From: Trichodesmium sp. jk18x7bins.61
GTDB lineage: Bacteria > Cyanobacteriota > Cyanobacteriia > Cyanobacteriales > Microcoleaceae
Length of the DNA: 12,260 bases
Assembly: GCA_022822685.1 (NCBI GenBank)
Contig: JAJEAQ010000283.1
Location: forward strand, 1-12,260
Direction: 5' to 3'
In this document: positions 7,053 to 12,260 of the stretch, piece by piece
How the letters are laid out: every line of letters starts with the position of its first letter
Position numbering within the stretch: the first letter of the stretch is position 1
Notes under the pieces: generated by a model
What the model was told of the DNA's origin: nothing
Databases searched by the model: none
What the model saw: only the letters and a program-made list of their open reading frames with translations
Position numbers and translations under genes: made by a program

Positions 7053-7059
7053 AGCACTA

Positions 7060-8115
7060 ATGAAAATTGCTAATCATTTCAAATTCATCATAATATTTGT
7101 TGTAATCCTATCGATTATTTATAGCTTTTCCTCAGCCAGTATAGCTGATGACATCCCTTTAAAACAGCGCTGGAATCCTTCAGTTTTTGGCAAAAATGAT
7201 GAAGTAGGTTCAGTTAATTGGATTACTAATCAAAAGGTTTTAGAATCCCTGAAATTAGTCAAAAAAGGTAAAGTAGTTACCCTGGGCAAAATTTATCAAA
7301 GTGATGCTCCAGTAATGTTTCAACGTAATTGGAAATTAATTATTCCTGGTCTACCAACCCAGAAATTGTCTGGAGAAAATAGCCTGGTTGCTAATGTTGA
7401 ATATGTGACAGCTGAATTAGCCCAGATAGGCACTCAATTTGATGGGTTAGGTCATATTGGTGTGAATACTTCTAAAGGAGACTATTTTTATAATGGTAAC
7501 TTTTTAGAAGACTTTGGCACATCCTATGGGTTAAATAAATTAGGGGTAGAAAAGATTGGAGAGTTAGGGTATGTAACGCGGGGAGTATTATTAGATATTG
7601 CTGGTTATCGAAGAGTTGAACGTCTACCCATTCCCCAAGGTAAGAGTAAAAATGACCCAGGAATTATTACAATTAGTGATATTAAAGGGGCGATAAAAAA
7701 ACAAAAAATAGCCCCAATAAAACAAGGAGATGTGGTTATTTTCCATACAGGTCATGGTAAGTATTGGGGGAAAGACTGGGATAGTTTGAGTCCTGAGCAA
7801 AAAGCGAAGAATGCTCAAATATTTAATTCTGGAGAACCAGGGCCAGGTATTACTAGCTGTCGTTATTTATCTAGCTTAAAAATAGCTATGGTTGGTTCAG
7901 ATACTTCGGGAACTGAAGCGCAACCGGGTGAAGATCCAAATCGACCTTATGATTGTCATATTGAATGGATGGTTAAACACGGTATTACTAATATTGAGAA
8001 CCTAGATGTTAGTCAATTATTAGAAGATCAGGTTTACGAATTTATGTTTGTTTTTGCTCCTCTAAAAATGAAAGGAGCAACAGGTTCACCTGCTAATCCT
8101 GTAGTTATTTATTAA
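7060..8115 (+). CDS. Exported cyclase-family (kynurenine-formamidase-like) metal-dependent hydrolase
   Basis: A 351-residue member of the cyclase/KynB superfamily, metal-dependent amide or ester hydrolases; the actual substrate is unknown. Residues 8-24 are strongly hydrophobic and SIA-DD at 27-31 looks like a signal-peptidase site, so the mature enzyme should be periplasmic or lipid-anchored outside the cytoplasm. The metal-binding block is GTQFDGLGH (124-132), giving D128 and H132; the kynurenine formamidases usually have His where this has Gln126. Further family marks are HTGHG (229-233), GSDTSGTE (279-286) and the C-terminal GATGSPANP. A stand-alone gene with a good ribosome-binding site, convergent with purN. 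The length is larger than KynB (about 210) but fits the larger cyclase subfamily. Not clearly part of the neighbouring GTPase system. Confidence 0.88.
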   Translation: MKIANHFKFIIIFVVILSIIYSFSSASIADDIPLKQRWNPSVFGKNDEVGSVNWITNQKVLESLKLVKKGKVVTLGKIYQSDAPVMFQRNWKLIIPGLPTQKLSGENSLVANVEYVTAELAQIGTQFDGLGHIGVNTSKGDYFYNGNFLEDFGTSYGLNKLGVEKIGELGYVTRGVLLDIAGYRRVERLPIPQGKSKNDPGIITISDIKGAIKKQKIAPIKQGDVVIFHTGHGKYWGKDWDSLSPEQKAKNAQIFNSGEPGPGITSCRYLSSLKIAMVGSDTSGTEAQPGEDPNRPYDCHIEWMVKHGITNIENLDVSQLLEDQVYEFMFVFAPLKMKGATGSPANPVVIY

Positions 8116-8198
8116 TAAATCAATTATTTTAAAATGATATAATTTACGATTTTTTATTTAGGGTTTTGTTTTTCCAAAATTTCCCTCCGGAAAAATCT

Positions 8199-8300
8199 CC
8201 TTGTCTACTTTCCTCCTAAGTCTTCCTTGTCTTACCTTTACCCAATTGTCAAAAACCTATTCCGATAACTCCTCCCCTTGTTCCCGCTTGTCTCTTTCTT
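8199..8300. repeat. Short CCTTGTCT-type repeats at the end of purN
   Basis: CCTTGTCT occurs at 8199-8206 and 8225-8232, with related CCTTGTTC and CTTGTCTC within 8276-8293. It is low-complexity DNA like the short tandemly repeated sequences of heterocyst-forming cyanobacteria. Part of it lies inside the purN reading frame and codes for its charged tail. Confidence 0.4.
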
Positions 8301-8946
8301 GAGATGCAACAAGAGTAATAGCGCCTACAATAATCTGATGTTCTTGTACTTGAATTCTCTCATATAGAATTTTCGCTGTATCATCAGGTAAAATCGGCAC
8401 GGCAGCCTGCATTAAAATCGGGCCACTATCTACTTCTACATCTACTAAATGTACTGTACAACCAGTTATCTTTACACCTGCTTGTAAAGCTTGTTCAACT
8501 GCCTTAATACCTCTAAAACTAGGCAACAAACTCGGATGAATATTAATAACTCTATAAGGAAAAGCATTAATCAAAACTTTAGTAACAATTCGCATCCAAC
8601 CAGCCATAATTACCCACTCGACATCATATTCTTGTAGAGTTTTCACAATCTGAGCGTCAAATTCTTCTCTATTTTTGTATTCCAGGTGATTCAATAATAC
8701 TGCCGGAACATCCCACTTTTCTGCTCGTGATTTAACCTTAGCCCCTGGATTATTATAAATCATCACCTGAACTTGAGCATTTAGTTGCTGATTATTTATT
8801 GCCGACGCGATCGCCTCAAAATTACTACCACTTCCAGATGCTAAAACCCCCAATTTTATTGGCTCACCTTTGAGCAAACCACCTTGAGGAATAGTCGGAC
8901 AAATTAGACAAGAATTGGAATTAAGTTGTTGAGCTTTAGTTTGCAT
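8257..8946 (-). CDS. purN: Phosphoribosylglycinamide formyltransferase (GAR transformylase)
   Basis: Transfers the formyl group of 10-formyltetrahydrofolate to GAR, the third step of purine synthesis, in the cytoplasm. The product has 229 residues; the E. coli enzyme has 212. LGVLASGSGSNFEA (32-45) is the phosphate-binding start of the fold. The catalytic triad is present: N135 and H137 in INIHPSLLP, and D173 in EVDSGPI. MAGWMRI (114-120) and RGIKAVEQAL are the other family blocks. About 30 residues precede the conserved core, which is common in cyanobacteria. The last residues, QERDKREQGEELSE, are charged, unrelated to the catalytic fold, and encoded by repeat DNA. It stands alone, convergent with the cyclase-family gene; a weak hairpin, TTTCC/GGAAA at 8180-8193 followed by TTTT on the minus strand, may end its transcript. 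Confidence 0.96.
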   Translation of the reverse strand: MQTKAQQLNSNSCLICPTIPQGGLLKGEPIKLGVLASGSGSNFEAIASAINNQQLNAQVQVMIYNNPGAKVKSRAEKWDVPAVLLNHLEYKNREEFDAQIVKTLQEYDVEWVIMAGWMRIVTKVLINAFPYRVINIHPSLLPSFRGIKAVEQALQAGVKITGCTVHLVDVEVDSGPILMQAAVPILPDDTAKILYERIQVQEHQIIVGAITLVASQERDKREQGEELSE

Positions 8947-9038
8947 TTTTGCCTATCTAAATAATAAATACTTTCCAGTAAAATAGCACAAATTATCAAC
9001 TCCAACTCAACAAAAACAAAGCACAATCAAAAAATCTT

Positions 9039-9098
9039 AGTTTGTAGTTGGGATGCCGCCCCTCTTCAAACTATCGGGAGCAAGCCCAACTACAAACT
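9039..9098. repeat. 60-bp inverted repeat between purN and the CHAT remnant
   Basis: AGTTTGTAGTTGGG (9039-9052) and its exact inverse (9085-9098) flank a 32-bp interior. A related single arm, GTTTGTAGTTGCGATGCGGC, stands at 6371-6390 in the other intergenic region, so this is a dispersed repeat family. Confidence 0.6.
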
Positions 9099-9107
9099 TC
9101 CTTCCAG

Positions 9108-9560
9108 TTAAATTGCTTCACCAGTTAAAGTAAAAGCTGCCCAATTTTTAGCTTCAGGAAACTTTTCCAGAGTAGTTAACATAGCCTTTCGTAAAGCTTC
9201 TGCCTTATTACTAGTAGCAGCTAATTGACTATAAAACTCTACCATCAATAATTGAGTTGCATCATCTGGAACTTTCCATAAAGAAACAATAATACTAGGC
9301 GCGTCTGCTGCCAAAAAAAGAACGAGATCAGCCGATAACTCCATCCCCTGTAATTTCTCCACGCCCTGTATCACAAGCACTCAAAACTACTAATTCTGCA
9401 TTCAGATTTAGTTTGAAAATTTCATAATAAGTCAGAAAACCATCACTATTTTGATCAGGAGTAAGTGCTAATGCTCCAGGAGTCCTACCCTGTAACATCC
9501 GTCAGTAAACCGTGAATAGCAAACAGAAGGTAATTAGTTGATGATAAAAAAATGACAAGA
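9108..9560 (-). pseudogene. Decayed 3' end of a CHAT-domain protein gene
   Basis: Three minus-strand frames together spell the end of a cyanobacterial CHAT (caspase-like peptidase) domain. The first reads NYLLFAIHGLLTDVTG then TAG (9485-9487), with the His of the dyad at 9512-9514. The second reads PGALALTPDQNSDGF and ELVVLSACDTGRGEITG, with the catalytic Cys, then TGA (9328-9330). The third reads APSIIVSLWKVPDD and NWAAFTLTGEAI, ending with TAA at 9108-9110. So there are at least two stops and two frameshifts; the second shift falls near a run of seven T (9313-9319). The usual upstream TPR region is absent. In life such proteins are proteases of conflict or cell-death systems; this one cannot be made. 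A 90-codon frame at 9108-9380 is only its last piece. Confidence 0.85.
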
Positions 9561-9616
9561 GGCTAAAACTAGCTCCAAAAGAAATTTACTCCCTTATGTT
9601 TCTAGTTTTAGCCTCT
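9546..9616 (-). terminator. 15-bp perfect inverted repeat followed by a T-run
   Basis: AGAGGCTAAAACTAG (9558-9572) and its exact inverse (9602-9616) form a 15-bp stem with a 29-nt loop. On the minus strand the stem is followed, after 5 nt, by seven T (9546-9552). It could be a second terminator of the Z-ISO/trxC unit or a small mobile element. The long loop makes the terminator role uncertain. Confidence 0.4.
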
Positions 9617-9705
9617 ATACTTAAGGCAAACCAACAGTATAATTAACGGTTAACCTAATCAATAATTTCCGTTAACTACATAAAATTACTGAATTACCAA
9701 TCCCC

Positions 9706-9733
9706 AAAAAATCCCTATATTGATCTACAGGGA
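9706..9733 (-). terminator. Intrinsic terminator overlapping the trxC stop codon
   Basis: On the minus strand TCCCTGTA (9733-9726) pairs with TATAGGGA (9719-9712) as an 8-bp stem with one G-T, around a 6-nt loop, and is followed directly by TTTTTT (9711-9706). The stem contains the last sense codons and most of the TAG of the thioredoxin gene. Confidence 0.7.
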
Positions 9734-10129
9734 CTTCTCAATGTATGATTGTTGACCTGATGAAATTAGTTGTGGTTCCATCATTCGAGCCTGGTAAGAT
9801 TTTTGGTAACTGGTGATAAAGGCATCTAGTGTTCGTCGAAAATCTTCCCTTGCTTGAAAATGATCCACTCGATGAATAACTTGGCCATTATCAAAAACAA
9901 TTAAGGTCGGCAAAGTTTTGAGTTGATAGGTACTGGCAAGCATTAAACTCTGATCGGCATTAACCCCTACAAGCCTTAAATGACTATTCCACTCAGATTG
10001 AAATTGAATCAATTGTGGGACAATCATTTTACACAGGCCACACCAAGGAGCCTCAAAATGAACTAAAACAGGAGTAGAAGCATCTAAGACTTCTTTTTTA
10101 AAAGTCTTTTCGTTAACTGACAAAAGCAT
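9725..10129 (-). CDS. trxC: Atypical thioredoxin, TrxC type (WCGLC)
   Basis: A 134-residue thioredoxin-fold protein, cytoplasmic. The active site is WCGLC (C30 and C33) instead of WCGPC; the cis-proline loop TLPT (P74) is kept. The family's Gly-rich stretch after the last strand is replaced by VDHFQ, and about 25 residues extend past the fold. A WCGLC active site is what I recall for the cyanobacterium-specific TrxC class, whose redox role is poorly defined and whose members are weak or inactive in standard assays; the symbol rests on that motif and on length. It starts 39 bp after the Z-ISO-like gene in the same direction, so the two are probably co-transcribed, and a clear intrinsic terminator closes the unit. 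An ordinary m-type thioredoxin is unlikely because of the changed motif. Confidence 0.8.
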   Translation of the reverse strand: MLLSVNEKTFKKEVLDASTPVLVHFEAPWCGLCKMIVPQLIQFQSEWNSHLRLVGVNADQSLMLASTYQLKTLPTLIVFDNGQVIHRVDHFQAREDFRRTLDAFITSYQKSYQARMMEPQLISSGQQSYIEKSL

Positions 10130-10168
10130 GATTGTGATTAATTAAATTTCTTATATCCTGGGATCATA

Positions 10169-10882
10169 CTACCAGTCTATATTCCCAGTTGCACGTATTA
10201 AAAGTGGATGAGCTTGCCAAAGTAATAGAACAAAAATTACTACTCCTGTATAAGCCCATCGCAGAAACTCCTGCAAATGTAGTGTTTGACATCCTTGAAG
10301 AATAGCGACAAAAGGAATAACAGATGTGCGAAACTTTAATTTCTCAAATGATTCACCGAAGCGGTTTTGAAGTCGGCGATCGCCATGCCAGACACCAAAT
10401 AAGTGGTGGAGTATCAGGCCAAAAGAGGTAACTAAGGTAAAACTTGTCCCTAACCAAAGAGTGTGGGCAATACACCAAATTACTTGGCCGACCATTTGGG
10501 GATGGCGGGTAATCCGAATTATCCCTGTTTCATGGAGATGGACTTGGGGCTTTTGGATGGCAGCAATTTCTAAAAGATTAAATGTAGAGGGGTAGAGAAA
10601 AATAAAAGAAATTGCAGATAGTATCCAGACTGTAGGTTTAACTATTGGGAAACCCTGCAATTGCCACAATTGTATACCATCGTAACGATGATTAAAAAAG
10701 TAAACAATCAAAACAACCGCTAGTGGTAAACTGACTAGGGCAAATAAGATGCGGTAGGCTCTTGGACCGATTTTGTCTTCAGCCCACGGTCTTAAGGCAG
10801 CTAAACCACTATGGACGATGGCAAAACTTAGAATTAACCCTAACATGATCAAATGGCTAGGGGTTAACAAATCATTAGACAT
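10169..10882 (-). CDS. NnrU/Z-ISO family membrane protein, probable 15-cis-zeta-carotene isomerase
   Basis: A 237-residue integral membrane protein, about five to six hydrophobic segments (roughly 9-29, 44-63, 84-104, 130-160, 205-226). In plants and cyanobacteria the Z-ISO branch of this family isomerises the 15-cis bond of zeta-carotene using a heme held by histidines. Candidate ligands here are H24 (FAIVHSG), H127 (ITRHPQM), H140, H159/H160 and H166 (GVWHGD). RHPQMVGQV and the HHLFGVWHGDRRL block are family marks. ATG at 10882 was chosen; the same frame is open for 87 more codons to 11143, but that part has no family character and would cover the divergent promoter region. Bacterial NnrU proteins linked to nitrite reduction are the other possibility, but no denitrification gene is near and the host is a cyanobacterium. 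Confidence 0.8.
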   Translation of the reverse strand: MSNDLLTPSHLIMLGLILSFAIVHSGLAALRPWAEDKIGPRAYRILFALVSLPLAVVLIVYFFNHRYDGIQLWQLQGFPIVKPTVWILSAISFIFLYPSTFNLLEIAAIQKPQVHLHETGIIRITRHPQMVGQVIWCIAHTLWLGTSFTLVTSFGLILHHLFGVWHGDRRLQNRFGESFEKLKFRTSVIPFVAILQGCQTLHLQEFLRWAYTGVVIFVLLLWQAHPLLIRATGNIDW

Positions 10883-10905
10883 GACCAATATCAGAAATAG
10901 ATAAT

Positions 10906-10919
10906 AAAAGTTAACTTTT
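10906..10919. promoter_or_regulatory. 14-bp perfect palindrome upstream of the Z-ISO-like gene
   Basis: AAAAGTTAACTTTT is fully self-complementary and lies 23 bp before the ATG at 10882. Position and symmetry suit a repressor operator or a leader structure. No regulator can be named from the sequence. Confidence 0.4.
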
Positions 10920-11294
10920 GTCGGAATCGTCCAGCAGTATGCTAGAGGAGTATGAACTGCTAACCCCTTCAATTGACGAAAAAACTTAGTTTCAAGCCTC
11001 CCTATTGGACTGGGATTTTGGCCATAAAAATACGGCAAAGAATATCTGAGTCGCCGGGGGGTACTCACAAGACACAAAATTAACCAGGAGGAAGCGTAAG
11101 ACTGCCCCACTTTAAAAGATAGCAGTACCCGATGAAGCGTCAATCAACCGAAAAGCGATCGCCAAGCAGGAATTCATTTGCCTGAGAATAGCCAAGGATG
11201 AAAATCGGTTAAGACCTAATATCACTTTTCCTCAATTTGTCCATTAGGAAAACTTTTGGCCATTAAATCCCTCAACCTTTTTTTCTTTAATAAG
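10920..11294. other. Divergent intergenic region of Z-ISO-like gene and rbcR
   Basis: This 375-bp stretch must carry the promoters of both divergent genes. I see one HIP1 octamer (11155-11162) and AT-rich DNA just before rbcR (11259-11294), but no convincing -35/-10 pair and no clear LysR T-N11-A site that stands out from background. An open minus-strand frame through it looks non-coding. Confidence 0.55.
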
Positions 11295-12260
11295 ATGTCT
11301 GAGCTTCCTTTCACCCTAGATCAATTACGAATTTTGAAAGCGATCGCTGCTGAAGGCAGCTTTAAACGAGCTGCTGATAGTTTATTTGTTTCTCAACCAG
11401 CAGTGAGTTTGCAGGTGCAAAACTTAGAACGACAGTTGAATGTCCCCCTATTCGACAGGGGTGGCCGTCGGGCTCAATTAACTGAGGCTGGTCATCTGCT
11501 ACTCACCTACGGCGAGAAAATATTATCTCTTTGTCAAGAAACTTGTCGGGCGATTGAGGATTTACAAAATCTTCAAGGAGGCACTTTAATTGTTGGTGCT
11601 TCTCAAACTACTGGCACTTATCTACTGCCTCAAATGATTGGAATGTTTAGGCAAAAATATCCTGATGTGGCTGTGCAGTTACATGTTCACTCTACTCGTC
11701 GTACTGCTTGGAGTGTGGCTAATGGGCAAATAGACTTAGCTATTGTTGGAGGTGAAGTTCCTCCAGAGCTCAAGGAATCTTTAGAAGTTATACCCTATGC
11801 TGAAGATGAATTGGCCTTAATTTTGCCTGTCTCTCATTCTCTGGCAGAAAAGGATACAATTCAAAAGGATGATTTGTATAACCTAAATTTCATTACCTTG
11901 GACTCCCAGTCCACTATTCGCAAGGTAATTGACCAAGTATTATCCCGTAGTGGCATTGATACCCGCCGTCTGAAAGTAGAAATGGAACTAAATTCAATTG
12001 AGGCGATTAAAAATGCTGTTCAGTCTGGCTTGGGAGTAGCTTTTGTCTCTGTTTCAGCTATTGAGAAAGAATTACAAATTGGAGTTTTAACTACAGCCAA
12101 AATAGATCAGGTGGTTGTAAATCGAGTATTATCTGTTATTTATAATCCTAATCGCTATCGTTCTAAAGCAGCAGAAGCTTTTACTAGAGAAATTTTGCCT
12201 TTGTTTTCTAGTCTGAATTTTGACCCAGATAATATTAAGCCTTTGTCCAAGGAAATACAG
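11295..12260 (+). CDS. rbcR: LysR-type transcriptional regulator RbcR (3' end outside window)
   Basis: A transcription factor of the CbbR/CmpR/NdhR branch of the LysR family; in cyanobacteria RbcR controls the RuBisCO operon. There are 322 codons to the right edge with no stop; homologues are around 330 residues, so only a few are missing. The N-terminal winged helix-turn-helix runs over about residues 3-62 (FTLDQLRILKAIAAEGSFKR, then AADSLFVSQPAVSLQVQNLE), followed by a linker helix and an effector-binding domain starting near GGTLIVGASQTTGTYLLPQM and including GVAFVSVSAI. It is divergent from the Z-ISO-like gene. LysR proteins often bind the region between themselves and a divergent gene, which would make that gene or rbcR itself a possible target (inference). 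NdhR and CmpR are the close alternatives; the sequence near the N-terminus fits RbcR best from memory. Confidence 0.85.
   Translation, partial: MSELPFTLDQLRILKAIAAEGSFKRAADSLFVSQPAVSLQVQNLERQLNVPLFDRGGRRAQLTEAGHLLLTYGEKILSLCQETCRAIEDLQNLQGGTLIVGASQTTGTYLLPQMIGMFRQKYPDVAVQLHVHSTRRTAWSVANGQIDLAIVGGEVPPELKESLEVIPYAEDELALILPVSHSLAEKDTIQKDDLYNLNFITLDSQSTIRKVIDQVLSRSGIDTRRLKVEMELNSIEAIKNAVQSGLGVAFVSVSAIEKELQIGVLTTAKIDQVVVNRVLSVIYNPNRYRSKAAEAFTREILPLFSSLNFDPDNIKPLSKEIQ

Larger units (their letters stand above)
6273..7059. other. Repeat-rich intergenic region between divergent genes
   Basis: This 787-bp stretch separates the minus-strand GTPase cluster from the plus-strand cyclase-family gene and so should hold both promoters. 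It contains three copies of CAGATAATTA (6296-6305, 6343-6352, 6911-6920), a 92-bp MITE-like element (6402-6493), a 6-bp hairpin ATAACG/CGTTAT (6575-6580, 6587-6592), a HIP1 octamer (6598-6605), an imperfect inverted repeat (6730-6792) and a 7-bp hairpin (7010-7026). A perfect TATAAT on the minus strand at 6302-6307 is a possible -10 for GTPase A, but I see no matching -35. A 66-codon frame at 6369-6569 runs through the MITE and looks spurious. Confidence 0.7.

Noticed and set aside
9108..9380. Separate 90-residue protein
   Set aside because: It is the last piece of the broken CHAT gene; its first residues come from a shifted frame and match nothing in the family.
10883..11143. 87-residue N-terminal extension of the Z-ISO-like protein
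   Set aside because: It has no family character, and the ATG at 10882 starts directly before the first membrane segment expected in the family.

Overview
The window looks like chromosomal DNA of a filamentous, Nostoc/Anabaena-type cyanobacterium. The octamer GCGATCGC (HIP1) occurs 11 times in 12.3 kb, the non-coding stretches are AT-rich and full of short dispersed repeats, and the flanking genes are typical cyanobacterial ones (fused ribBA, rbcR, a zeta-carotene-isomerase-like gene, an atypical WCGLC thioredoxin). No tRNA, rRNA, CRISPR array or complete insertion sequence was seen.

Layout. 1-1397 (minus): 5' part of ribBA, running off the left edge. 1398-2056: non-coding, with degenerate palindromes. 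2057-6272 (minus): a three-gene accessory cluster, transcribed as GTPase A (5460-6272), GTPase B (4558-5457), then a large membrane-anchored protein fused to a Uma2-type nuclease domain (2378-4423). The Uma2 part is interrupted by two in-frame TGA codons, each replacing a tryptophan expected in this family, so its last part lies in 2057-2377. 6273-7059: long intergenic region with a 92-bp MITE-like element, a repeated CAGATAATTA motif and small hairpins. 7060-8115 (plus): exported cyclase/kynurenine-formamidase-family hydrolase. 8257-8946 (minus): purN. About 9108-9560 (minus): decayed 3' end of a CHAT-domain peptidase gene. 9725-10882 (minus): a probable two-gene unit, a Z-ISO/NnrU-family membrane protein followed by a TrxC-like thioredoxin, with a good intrinsic terminator overlapping the trxC stop codon. 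11295-12260 (plus): LysR-type regulator RbcR, divergent from it and running off the right edge.

The most interesting part is the GTPase-GTPase-anchored-protein cluster. Both GTPases have a P-loop, a D-Y-[PS]-G switch II motif, an unusual [ST]-K-C-E in place of NKxD, and the same 19-residue C-terminal signature. This resembles the paired-GTPase/GAP1 modules (Pfam DO-GTPase1/2 and GAP1 families, as I recall them) predicted by comparative genomics to act in biological conflict. The extra element here is a C-terminal Uma2 nuclease-like domain, suggesting an effector that has been captured and is now decaying or subject to readthrough. The assignment to those families is inference from motifs and gene order, not from a search.
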